Assembly (NCBI RefSeq): GCF_011764565.1 | Contig: NZ_AP022871.1 | Coordinates: 5,270,320-5,334,319 of the forward strand | Direction: 5' to 3' | From: Phytohabitans suffuscus | Lineage (GTDB): Bacteria > Actinomycetota > Actinomycetes > Mycobacteriales > Micromonosporaceae | DNA length: 64,000 nucleotides | Shown here: one piece after another, positions 44,608-53,612 of the stretch | Layout: every line of letters starts with the position of its first letter | How positions within the stretch are numbered: position 1 is the stretch's first letter | The notes under the pieces: generated by a model | Seen by the model: the letters and a program-made list of their open reading frames with translations, nothing else | Database searches by the model: none | What the model was told of the DNA's origin: nothing | Program-made: the position numbers and the translations under genes

Positions 44608-46468
44608 ATGCCACCCCAGCTCCCTCATCCGGATCCTGGCGTTCCGGATACGAGGGGCCGATGCGGTACATCTGGTGGCTCGTGCGCCGCCAGCCCGCGC
44701 GGGTGCTGCGCGGCAGCCTCGTCGGCACCGCGTGGATGGTCGGGCTCGCCGGCCGGCCATACCTGATCTCGCGCGCGGTCGACGACGGGCTGCGCGCCAA
44801 CGACCGCCGGGTGCTGACGCTGTGGGTGGCCGCGATCGTGGCCGCCGGCTTCGGGCTCGCCTACCTGGGCATCATGCGGCACCGCACGATGACGTTCGTG
44901 CGGGAGGACGCCACCGCCCGCTCCGCCGGCGTCCTGTTGCGACAGCTCGCCGGCATCGGCGCCGTGCTGCCGCGCAAGCTCGCCGCGGGTGAGGTCGCCA
45001 CCGTCGGGGGTGCCGACATCGGGCACGTGTCGGCGGTGCTGACGATGACCGGGCCGGGGTGGGTGCGGTCCTCGCGTACGCGGTCGTCGCCGTCCTGCTG
45101 TGGTCGGTCTCGCCGTTCCTGGCGATGTTCGTGCTGCTCGGCGTACCGGTGATCGCCCTGCTGGTCGGCCCGCTGCTGCGCCGCCTGGAGCGCGCCGAGC
45201 AGGTGTACCGCCGCCGGCAGGGCGCGCTCACCGCCCGCGCGGGCGACATCGTGGCGGGGCTGCGGGTGCTGGCCGGGGTCGGCGGGCGTGACCTGTTCGC
45301 CCGCCGCTACGCCGCCCAATCGCGGGAGCTGCTGGCCCAGGGGTACCGGGTGGGCGCGGTCCAGAGCTGGATCGAGGCGTTGACGATCGTCATACCCGGG
45401 CTGTTTCTCACGGCCGTCGTGTGGCTCGCGGCGCGGATGGCGGCCGGGGGCGACATCACGATCGGGCAGATGGTCGCCGTGTACGGGTACGTGACCGTGC
45501 TCATCGTGCCGGTCTGGTTCCTGCTCGAAGGCACCCACCAGCTGATCCGCGGCCGGGTGGCGGCCCGGCGGATCGTCGCGTTGCTGAGCCTCACGCCGGA
45601 CACCGCCGGCGGCCCGGGCGGCCGGCCGGGTCCGGAGCTGCCCGCCGACCTCCACGACCCCGGCACGGGGCTGCTGGTGCCCGACGGCCGGCTGGTCGGC
45701 GTCGCCGCCGGTGACCCCGCCGAGGCGATCGCGCTCGGCGACCGGCTCGGTCGCTTCGCCGCCAGCGACGTCACCTGGGGCGGCGTGCCGCTCGCCGAGA
45801 TCGCACTGAGCGAGGTGCGCGCCCGGATCCTGGTCGCCGACCACGACTCGTACGTCTTCGGCGGCACGCTCCGCGAGATCCTGCGGGTCCGGGACGGCGC
45901 CGGCGACGCCGAGATGTGGCCGGCGCTGCGGGCCGCGTCGGCGGAGGACGTCGTTGACGCCCTGCCGGACGGGCTCGACACCGCCGTCAGCGCCCGCGCC
46001 CGTACGCTCTCCGGCGGGCAGCGGCAGCGGGTGCAGCTGGCCCGCGCGCTGCTCGCCGAGCCCGAGGTGCTGATACTGGTCGATCCCACCTCCGCCGTCG
46101 ACGCGCACACCGAGGCACGTATCGCCGAGCGGCTGCGCGGGGCCCGCGCCGGCCGTACCACCGTCGTGATCTCCACGTCACCGCTGCTGCTGGGCTGCGC
46201 CGACACCGTGGCACACGTGCGCGGCGGCCGGGTCGTCGCCACCGGCCGGCACGCCGACCTGCTCGACCGCGATCCGGGTTACCGGAGCCTCGTAGCGCGG
46301 GACGCTGGTGTCGATACCGGCCTCGACGGTGCCGACGACCTTGAGGATGCCGCCGGGCTCGACGGCACCGGCGGGCTTGACGGCGTCGGCGGGCTTGACG
46401 GCGTCGGCGGGCTTGACGGCGCCGCCGGGTTCGACGGCGTCGGCGGGCTCGGCGGGGCGCGGCGATGA
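44608..46468 (+). CDS. ABC exporter half, degenerate ATP-binding motifs but intact signature; two frame breaks
   Basis: The corrected product has 620 residues, with one G added at each G-run, 44654-44657 and 45056-45059. A membrane domain (MRYIWWLVRRQPARVLRGSL onward, six helices) is followed by an ATPase domain. The P-loop is missing: the place reads LVGVAAGDPAEAIALGDRLG. The Walker B reads VLILVDPTSAVDAH with the catalytic Glu replaced. The signature LSGGQRQRVQLARALLAEP is perfect. The C-terminal ~45 residues are a GLDGVGGLDG repeat tail. ATG 44608 is chosen from the corrected frame. It overlaps its partner gene by 4 bp. Confidence 0.82.
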
Positions 46469-48194
46469 GGCGGCTGCCGGTGGCCGACCGGGCCGCCGTC
46501 CGCCACGCCACGTTGCGGCTGATCGCCCAGGACCGCCGGGCGGCCGCGATCGTCGTGGTCCTGCACAGCGCCGCCGCGGTCGCCGGGCTCGCCGTACCGT
46601 GGCTGCTCGGCCGCATCGTCGACGAGGTAGCGGCCGGCGCCGGTGCCGGGAGCATCGACCGCCTGGCGCTGGTCATCGGCGGGTGCGTGCTGGTGCAGGG
46701 CACGCTGACCCGGTACGCCCAGTACGCCGGGCACCGCTTCGGCGAGCGCGCGGTCGCCCGCCTGCGCGAACGGTTCGTCCGCCAGACGCTCCAGCTGCCG
46801 GTGTCCGTGGTGGAGCACGCCGGCACCGGCGACCTGGCCACCCGCAGCTCGGTCGACGTCGGCACGGTCGGCACCACGGTCCGGGACGTGCTGCCGGTGA
46901 TCGTACTGGCGACGGCCGAGCTGACCCTCCTCTTCGGCGCGGTCTTCCTGCTGCACCCCTGCTCGGGGTGGTCGCGCTGGTCGGGTTCCCGTCGATCTAC
47001 GCGGTCACCCGCTGGTACCTGCGCCGGGCCGGCGGGGCGTACCTCGCCGAGGGCGCGGCCACCGCCGAGCTCACCGACGCGCTCACGACGACCGCCGAGG
47101 GTGCGCGCACCGTCGAGGCGCTCGGCCTGGGCGGCGAGCGGATCAGGTACGGCAGCGAGCGCATCGGCCGGATGTGGGCGACCCGCCGAGCCACCCTCGC
47201 GCTGCGGTCGGTCTTCTTCCCGGGCATCGAGGGCAGCTACGCGCTCCCCATCGCCGCCGTACTCCTGGTCGGCGGCCTCTTCCTGGACAGCGGCCGGGTC
47301 ACCCTCGGCGAGGTGGTCGCCGCCGCGCTCTACCTCCAGCGGGCGGTCGAGCCACTGGACCGCATCCTGCTCTGGATCGAGCAGGCACAGCGCGGGATCG
47401 CGTCGTTCGCCCGCGTACTCGGTGTGGGCCAGGTGCCGCCGGAGCCCCGCGGCGGGTCGTCCGCGCCCCGCGGCGAGCGGATCGTCGTACGCGGCGCGCG
47501 CTTCGCCTACGCCGGGGGCCGCGACGTGCTGCACGGCATCGACCTGGACGTGACGCCCGGCGAGCGGCTGGCCGTCGTCGGTCCCTCGGGCGCGGGCAAG
47601 TCGACGCTCGCCCGCCTGATCGCCGGCATCGACGCACCCCGCGAAGGCACGGTGAGCGTCGGCGGCTGCCCGGTCGTGGAGCTGGACCCGGCCGAGCGCC
47701 GCCGCCGGATCGCGCTCGTTACCCAGGAGCACCACGTCTTCATCGGCTCGCTCCGCGACAACCTGGCCTTCGCCGCGCCGCACGCCACTGACGACGAGAT
47801 GCGCTCCGCGCTCGCCGCGGTGGGCGCGCGGTGGTCAGCCAGCCTGCCGGACGGCCTCGACACCGAGGTCGGCGACGGCGCGCTCGCCCTGAGCGCCGCC
47901 GACGCCCAGCAGATCGCGCTGGCCCGGCTGGTACTCGCCGATCCGCACACGCTCGTCCTCGACGAGGCCACCGCCGCCCTCGACCCCACGACCGCCCGCC
48001 GCACCGAACGCGCCCTCGCCGCCGTCCTGGCGAAGCGCACCGTCATCGCGATCGCCCACCGCCTCAACACCGCCCACGACGCCGACCGGATCGCCGTGCT
48101 CGAAGACGGCCGCATCACCGAACTGGGCAGCCACGACGACCTGGTGCGGGCCGGCGGCACGTACGCCGCCCTCTGGCGCTCCTGGCACGGCTAG
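46465..48194 (+). CDS. ABC exporter half, intact Walker motifs but degenerate signature; one frame break
   Basis: The corrected product has 576 residues, with one C added at the C-run 46956-46959 giving FLLHPLLGVVALVG. A six-helix membrane domain precedes an ATPase with Walker A VVGPSGAGKSTLARL, Q-loop ALVTQEHHVF, Walker B HTLVLDEATAALDP and H-loop AIAHRL. The signature position is ALSAADAQQIALARL instead of LSGGQ. ATG 46465 overlaps the partner's stop (ATGA). The two halves must work together as a heterodimer with a single working ATP site. The substrate is unknown. Confidence 0.83.
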
Positions 48195-48288
48195 CGGCCA
48201 AGCTCCGGCAGGACAGACGGACGTGCCCGGTCCGTTCCAACGGGTAGCGGTCAGGCCCCGGGGAGTCTCGTCAGGACAGACGGATGTT

Positions 48289-48470
48289 CCCCGGTCCGTG
48301 TCACCTGCGGACCGCATGCTCCCGCGGGCACCGCTGCGGTCGGCGGCTCGCCGGGGCGAGCCGAGTTCCCCGACCTCCGCTGCCGGATCCGCGGGGTCAA
48401 GCCCCGGCGGCTGCTCGGGCGCGGTGCCGCGCGCCCACCTCAGCTCTGCTACCCAGTAGAAAGCACCTGG
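48289..48470 (+). repeat. R2 dispersed repeat, copy b
   Basis: Partner of 16450-16625, same orientation, with the conserved block CACCTGCGGACCGCATGCTC and shared end CAGCTCTGCT. Confidence 0.75.
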
Positions 48471-48850
48471 CTCACAGGAGTCGGGCACGGGTGCCTCCTA
48501 TCGGGTAGCAGAGCAAGGGTTGCCCGGGGAAGGCCGTAGGCAATGGGTGCCGGAGTCGCAGGGCGACGGGCGCCGCAGCCACAGGGGCAAGGGATGCCGG
48601 AGTCGCAGGGCAGGGGTGCAGAAGTCGCTGTGGTAGACGCGTGCTCCTGACCGTGCGCGCCGGCTGCGCCGGCCCTGTCATGGGTCCGGGGGTGGCGATC
48701 GTCGGCTCGGTGGTCCGCGCTCCAGCCGGCCGCCGTCTCGCGGAGTTCGGGTGGACGATCACCGTCGAGCTGTCCCTCGCGGTGGACCTTGCCCCCCGCA
48801 GCTGGACCTGTTCCGTGATCGGCCCAGGCCGGGCGGTGTGGCGGTGTGAT

Positions 48851-48936
48851 CGTGGCGAGTATTTGCCCCTCGCGGACTCTGCTGGCGAGTTCGAGGGTTG
48901 CTGTGACCTGCGGAACCGTGCCCGGGAGAATCGCTG
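48851..48936 (+). repeat. R5 dispersed repeat, copy c
   Basis: The best-preserved copy: GCGGACTCTGCTGGCGAG, TTGCTGTGACCTGCGG and GGGAGAATCGCTGA blocks, matched by 40131-40213 and, inverted, by 40625-40693. Confidence 0.7.
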
Positions 48937-49105
48937 ATAAGCGCGTCTCCGGCCGCCGGGTCGCGTCGCCGTGTCTTTCCAGGGATCCCTCAGACTCAGG
49001 GTCTGTCCACAATGGCCTGTGCGGCTGGCTGCTTTCTGACGATCTGTCCACTGGACGCGGGGTCCGAGACCAAGGCTCATGGTCCACGCGGACGGACTTT
49101 CAGCG

Positions 49106-49152
49106 GATCGTGGTACGGATCCGCCCCTCTGGGGCAGTTTCATACCACGATC
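49106..49152 (+). repeat. R3 hairpin repeat, copy b
   Basis: Arms extended to 15 bp, CAGCGGATCGTGGTA (49101-49115) and TACCACGATCCGCTG (49143-49157), are perfect. The core is CGGATCCGCCCCTCTGGGGC. Confidence 0.85.
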
Positions 49153-49271
49153 CGCTGGCACCGTGCCGTCGGTCGCGGATCTGACGATGACCGGCGACAC
49201 CGGGCCGAACCCGTCCCAGGATCGGAGTCCACGATGCCTTGATCGACATCGGCGACGGCTGACTCCGAGCA

Positions 49272-49319
49272 GATCGTGGTACACCGCCGCACCTGCGACA
49301 ACAGCCAGGTGCCACGATC
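49272..49319 (+). repeat. R3 hairpin repeat, copy c
   Basis: Same 48-bp size and GATCGTGG ... CCACGATC arms, with a more divergent core. Confidence 0.65.
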
Positions 49320-49370
49320 CGCGCCTCGGGCCGATCCCAGAGCCTCGACCACGAAGGGGGCGGCCGGCGC

Positions 49371-49409
49371 GGTGACCGTTTACCCGGAATCAGCGCGTAA
49401 ACGACCACC
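49371..49409. repeat. R4-type hairpin
   Basis: GGTGACCGTTTACCC (49371-49385) pairs with GCGTAAACGACCACC (49395-49409) at 12 of 15 positions; related to the hairpin at 40229. Confidence 0.6.
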
Positions 49410-49438
49410 AGACAGACATTTCGCCAGGTCATGGGCCT

Positions 49439-49472
49439 GCCTCAATTAGCCAGCAGAGTCCTCGTGAGGCGG
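49439..49472 (-). repeat. R5 dispersed repeat, copy d (partial)
   Basis: GCCAGCAGAGTCCTCGTGAG block in reverse orientation, matching the left end of the other R5 copies. Confidence 0.6.
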
Positions 49473-49567
49473 AAATTCGCCACGGACGGGCCGGGGCGGT
49501 CGCCGATCAAGGTCTGCGGTGTCGGCTGGCTGGCCTGTCCGTGGCCAGGGTCAGTCGGGTTGGGCGG

Positions 49568-49626
49568 CGCGGAGGGTGAGGCCGCGGGAGCAACGGTCCG
49601 GACCACCGCGGACATCGCGGTAGCTC
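49568..49626 (+). repeat. R1 dispersed repeat, copy G
   Basis: Full 59-bp copy, CGCGGAGGGTGAGG to CGCGGTAGCTC, 95 bp beyond the padR stop, with its GTAGCTC end facing that gene. Confidence 0.9.
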
Positions 49627-49720
49627 GAATCTCTCCGGGGTTGGATCTTTTCCAGAGGGTGCCCGGCGATGCGGAAGGGCCTCGCGGGCGTGCCGCGAGG
49701 CCCTCCCCGGACCGGCTGTG

Positions 49721-50287
49721 TTACTCGGACTCGGCCAGGATGGCGTACAGCTTGCGCTTGGTCTCGTTGAGCACCGCGAGCGCGCGCTCGCGCTGCTCGG
49801 GCGTGCCGTTGAAGCCGACCTGGCGCAGCGCGTTCATGATGCCGAACGCGGCGTCGCGGAAGTCCTGGGCCTGCGACACGGTGTCGTCGGCGTACTCCTG
49901 CCACGGCGGCGCCTCGGCGGCCCGGGTGGCCTCCTCGCGGCCGGCCTCGGTGAGCGCGAAGCGCTTGCGGCCCTCGCCGGTCTCGGCCACGATCAGGCCC
50001 TCGTCCTCCAGCAGCTGGAGCGTCGGGTAGACGGAGCCGGGGCTCGGGCGCCAGATGCCGCCGGTGCGGCTCTCCAGCTCGCGGATCATCTCGTAGCCGT
50101 GCATCGGGCGCTCGGCCAGCAGGGCGAGCACGGCGGCCCGCACGTTCTGCCGGCGACCGCCGCGGCCGCGGCCCTGGCGGTGGCCGTGCTCGTGGCCCCA
50201 GCCACCGCCGCCCCAGCCCGCGCCGCCGAACCCGAACCCGCGCATGCGGGCCTCGTGCGTCTCTTGGAAACCTCTGCGGAATCCCAT
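49721..50287 (-). CDS. PadR-family transcriptional regulator
   Basis: 188 residues. A Gly/Trp/His-rich N-terminus (GFGFGGAGWGGGGWGHEHGH) precedes the PadR winged helix. That domain spans VRAAVLALLAERPMHGYEMI, RELESRTGGIWRPSPGSVYP and TLQLLEDEGLIVAETGEGRK, followed by a helical dimerisation tail. The His-rich N-terminus might bind metal, but this is not shown. Such proteins usually repress their own gene and a nearby exporter. A palindrome lies just upstream. ATG 50287 is the only good start. Confidence 0.9.
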   Translation of the reverse strand: MGFRRGFQETHEARMRGFGFGGAGWGGGGWGHEHGHRQGRGRGGRRQNVRAAVLALLAERPMHGYEMIRELESRTGGIWRPSPGSVYPTLQLLEDEGLIVAETGEGRKRFALTEAGREEATRAAEAPPWQEYADDTVSQAQDFRDAAFGIMNALRQVGFNGTPEQRERALAVLNETKRKLYAILAESE

Positions 50288-50324
50288 GGTGCTTCCCCTC
50301 GTGAAGATCTGTCGTTGATACGTT

Positions 50325-50349
50325 GACGATATATCGGTAACCTATCGTC
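50325..50349. promoter_or_regulatory. Putative PadR operator
   Basis: Inverted arms GACGATA (50325-50331) and TATCGTC (50343-50349), with GATATATC inside, lie 38 bp upstream of the padR start. The AT-rich dyad in GC-rich DNA suits a PadR binding site and overlaps the likely promoter. Confidence 0.5.
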
Positions 50350-50437
50350 GACAAGGGGCTGCGGGTTGTGACGTGGACGACGCGCGAGAGCCCGGCCGGT
50401 CCAACGGGGGACCGGCCGGGCTCGGTGTGGCGCTGGC

Positions 50438-51939
50438 TCAGGCGGTGCCGAGCACCGCCAGGGCGGGCAGTGCCCGGTCGCCGTAGTCGAACAGGGCCTG
50501 GTTCTCCCACCCGTTGCCGGACGAGGGGTTCGCCGGGTCCCAGCCGTTGCCGCTGACCGCCGTCCAGGTCGGTTCCCAGTAGAAGACGCCGAGGCCGCGC
50601 CCGTTCGGCACCGCCTTGACCGCGTTGATCACCGCGCGCAGCGCGTCGGCCTGGCCCTGCGCGGTCGCCGGGTAGCCGCCGGCCTGCTGGAGCGAGGAGT
50701 TGAAGATGTTCGGCTCGCTGTCGTCGGCGGCGAGCGTGAAGCCGTACGCGGTCTCGGCCACCACGATCGGCCTGCCGTAGCGGGCGGCGAGGTCGTTGAT
50801 GTTCGCCTGGAGGCTGGCGACCGAGCCGTGCCAGTAGATGTAGTGCGACACCCCGATCACGTCGAACGGCACGCCCCGGCTCACCGCCTGGTCGAACCAC
50901 CACCGGTGCTGGCTGTTGTTGCCCCCTCGGCCAGGTGCAGCATCACCTGGGTCGAGGAGTTGACCGCCTTGACCGCGTTGCTGCCGGCGGTGAGCAGCGA
51001 GGCGAGGTTGGCCCAGTTGTTGGAGCGGCCGTCGGGCCACAGCATGCCGTCGTTGATCTCGTTGCCCACCTGCACCATGTCGGCCGTGGTGCCCTGCGCC
51101 TTGAGCGCGTTCAGCACGTCGTACGTGTGGTCGTACACCGCCTGGCGCAGCGCGCTGAACGACAGCGACGCCCACGCGGCCGGCTTGTTCTGCTGGCCCG
51201 GGTCGGCCCACGCGTCGGAGTAGTGGAAGTCGACCAGCAGCTTCATGCCCTGCCCCTTGATCCGGCTGGCCATGGTGAGCACGCGGGCCTTGTTGTTGTA
51301 CCCGTCGGCCGGGTTGACCCACACCTTGAGCCGCCCGTAGTTGGCGCCGCTTCCGCGCAGGATCGTGAGCGCGTCGCGCTGGGTGCCGGCGGTGTCGCGG
51401 TACACGCCGCCGCGGTCCTCGCTCTTCTTCAGCGTGGACACGTCGACGCCGCGGATCTGGATCGTGCCGCCGCCGGTCGAGCCGGCGCTCCAGGTGACGT
51501 CGTCGAAGCTGGCCCAGTTGCCGGCGTTCGCGTCGGAGAAGAGGCTCACCGTGCACTGTCCATTCGAGACGGTGGTGGTCACGGAAATCTGCGTCCACGC
51601 GTCGGTGGCGGGCACCGCGGCCCGCTGCTCGGCGCCGCCGCAGTTCTTCAGGGCGAGGTGGGCGGCGTTCTGCCCGCCGCCGGACCGCACCCAGACCCGC
51701 GCCGTGTACGAGCCGTTGCCCAGCCCGGTCAGCGTCTGGGTCGTCTCCCACCGGTACGCCGCGGCGGCCCAGTGGGTGAGCCGTTGGCCGGAGCGCCCGC
51801 CCGACTCGGTGTAGCCGTTGCCCGTCCAGCCGCTGAGCCCCGACTCGAACCCGGTGTTGGTCAATGTGGTCGCCGCCGAGGCGGGGACCGCCGGAGTCAC
51901 GAGCAGAGCGGCCACCGCCAGCACGACGAGGCGTCTCAT
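50438..51939 (-). CDS. Secreted GH53 endo-beta-1,4-galactanase (second of two), one frame break
   Basis: The corrected product has 500 residues, with one G/C added at the C-run 50922-50926 giving HLAEGGNNSQHRWWFD. A signal peptide (MRRLVVLAVAALLVTPAVPA) leads to an N-terminal carbohydrate-binding-like beta domain (~residues 25-165) and a GH53 catalytic domain. The domain has IRGVDVSTLKKSEDRGGVYR, LLVDFHYSDAWADPGQQNKP, the acid/base Glu in MVQVGNEINDGMLWPDG and the nucleophile Glu in PIVVAETAYGFT. It hydrolyses beta-1,4-galactan side chains of pectin. Its start overlaps the stop of its paralogue (TGATG). Confidence 0.88.
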
Positions 51940-53429
51940 CAGAACCTCCCGAAGACCCGAAGGGCCGGCAGCGCGCGGCCCGAGTAGTCGAAGACCGCCT
52001 GGTTCTCCCAGCCGTCGCCGGAGGTCGGGTCGGCCGGGTCCCAGCCGGCGCCGTCCACCGCGGTCCAGGTGGGCTCCCAGTACACGACGCCGAGCGTGCC
52101 CGGCACCGCGGCCACCACGTTGAACATGTCGCGCAGCGCGTCGGCCTGCCCCCGCGGCGTCGCCGGGTAGCCGCCGGCCTGCTCCAGCGAGGCGTTGAAG
52201 ATGTTGGTCTCGTGGTCGTTCTCTTCGAGCGTGAAGCCGTACGCCGTCTCCACCAGCGCGATCGGCTTGCCGTAGCGGGCGGAGAGGTCGAAGAGGTTGG
52301 CCTGGAGCGCGCCGAGCGGCCCGTGCCAGTAGACGTAGTGCGAGACCCCGATCACGTCGAACGGCACGCCGCGCGCGATCGCGTTGTCGAACCACCAGAC
52401 GTGGCCGCCGTTGTTGCCGCCCTCGGCGAGGTGCAGCACGACCTTTGTGGACGGTGAGGCCGCCTTGACCGCGTGGCTGCCGGCGGTGAGGAGGGCGGCG
52501 AGGCCGTCCCAGTTGTCCCAGCGCCCGTCCGGCCACAGCATGCCGCCGTTGATCTCGTTGCCGACCTGCGCCATGTCGGCCGGTGTGCCCTGCCGGCGCA
52601 GTGCGGAGATGACGTCGTACGTGTGGTCGTAGAGCGCCTGGCGCAGCCCGTCGAACGGCAGGTCGGCCCAGGCGGCCGGCTTGATCTGCTTGCCCGGGTC
52701 GGCCCACGCGTCCGAGTAGTGGAAGTCGATCAGCAGCCGCATGCCCTGCGCCTTGGCCCGCTTGGCCATCGCGAGCACCCGCGCCTTGCTGTTGTAGCCG
52801 TCGGCCGGGTCGACCCACACCTTGAGGCGGGCCACGTTCACGCCGTTCTCGCGGAGGATCCGGACCGCGTCGCCGCGCTTGCCGCGGTGGTCGCGGTAGA
52901 CGGCGCCGTAGTCCTCGTTCTTGGTCAGGTGGGAGATGTCGGCGCCCTTGACGCGGACCGGGTCGAGCGCGCCGCGGGTGAGCGTGACGCCGTCGACGTG
53001 GGCCCAGCCGCTGGTGGTGGCCAGGCGGACCACGCAGCGGCCGGAGGTCACCCGCGCGTCGACCGCGACCTGCACCCACAGGTCGGCGCCGGTGCGCGGC
53101 ACGTCGACCCGGCGGTCGGGTCCGCCGCAGTCCAGGCTCGCCGCCGCGGCGCCACCGCCGCGGACCCAGAGCCGCAGCGTGTACGCGTCGCGGGCCAGCC
53201 CGCTCACCCGCTGCGTGGCCGAGGCGCCGGCCGGCAGGGTGAGGCGGGAGGTGCCCGCGTGCCCGCCCTCGTCGGCGGAGGCGGCACCGGCGGTGGCCCA
53301 GCCGGCGAGCCCGTCCTCGAAACCCGCGTTGTGCACGCCGCCCCCGGAGGCGCGTGCCGGAACCGTCCCCAGGAACCCACCGACAAGGGTCGCGGACACC
53401 GCGACCGCGACCAGCCGTAGCACCCTCAT
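51939..53429 (-). CDS. Secreted GH53 endo-beta-1,4-galactanase (first of two)
   Basis: 496 residues, intact. It has a signal peptide (MRVLRLVAVAVSATLVGGFL), a beta-rich N-terminal domain resembling a carbohydrate-binding module (NAGFEDGLAGWATAG onward), then the GH53 domain. The acid/base Glu lies in MAQVGNEINGGMLWPDG and the nucleophile in PIALVETAYGFTLEEND. It shares roughly 60% identity with the downstream copy, so the pair arose by tandem duplication. AGGAGGGCGG precedes the ATG. Two LacI-type palindromes sit upstream, one overlapping the ribosome-binding region. Confidence 0.92.
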   Translation of the reverse strand: MRVLRLVAVAVSATLVGGFLGTVPARASGGGVHNAGFEDGLAGWATAGAASADEGGHAGTSRLTLPAGASATQRVSGLARDAYTLRLWVRGGGAAAASLDCGGPDRRVDVPRTGADLWVQVAVDARVTSGRCVVRLATTSGWAHVDGVTLTRGALDPVRVKGADISHLTKNEDYGAVYRDHRGKRGDAVRILRENGVNVARLKVWVDPADGYNSKARVLAMAKRAKAQGMRLLIDFHYSDAWADPGKQIKPAAWADLPFDGLRQALYDHTYDVISALRRQGTPADMAQVGNEINGGMLWPDGRWDNWDGLAALLTAGSHAVKAASPSTKVVLHLAEGGNNGGHVWWFDNAIARGVPFDVIGVSHYVYWHGPLGALQANLFDLSARYGKPIALVETAYGFTLEENDHETNIFNASLEQAGGYPATPRGQADALRDMFNVVAAVPGTLGVVYWEPTWTAVDGAGWDPADPTSGDGWENQAVFDYSGRALPALRVFGRF

Positions 53430-53441
53430 AAGCCGCCCTCC

Positions 53442-53455
53442 TGTGAGCGCTCACA
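53442..53455. promoter_or_regulatory. LacI-family operator O1
   Basis: The perfect palindrome TGTGAGCGCTCACA with a central CG, 13 bp upstream of the first GH53 start and abutting its ribosome-binding site. Confidence 0.85.
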
Positions 53456-53497
53456 GATAATTGAAATGGAGTTATGCCCGTAACATTGCCGTCATAC

Positions 53498-53511
53498 TGT
53501 GAGCGCTTACA
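53498..53511. promoter_or_regulatory. LacI-family operator O2
   Basis: TGTGAGCGCTTACA, one mismatch from the palindrome, 56 bp from O1. The pair brackets the GH53 promoter, allowing cooperative repression relieved by a galacto-oligosaccharide. No lacI gene is in the window. Confidence 0.8.
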
Positions 53512-53612
53512 ACGACCACTGTCAAGGTCTGGGGTGCCTGGGACAGGCGTTGCCGAAGTTGGGTCATATCCGGCGGGTTCGTTACGGCCCGGTTGCATAT
53601 AGGCTGGCAGAT

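Larger units (their letters stand above)
48195..49720. other. Gene-free repeat island 3
   Basis: 1.5 kb with no convincing gene between the ABC pair and the padR stop. In order it holds a 27-bp direct repeat (48209 and 48269, CAGGACAGACGGA), R2 (48289-48470), direct repeats of GCCGGAGTCGCAGGGC (~48550 and ~48596), R5 (48851-48936), R3 copies (49106-49152; 49272-49319), an R4-type hairpin (49371-49409), a partial R5 (49439-49472) and R1 (49568-49626). Confidence 0.8.
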
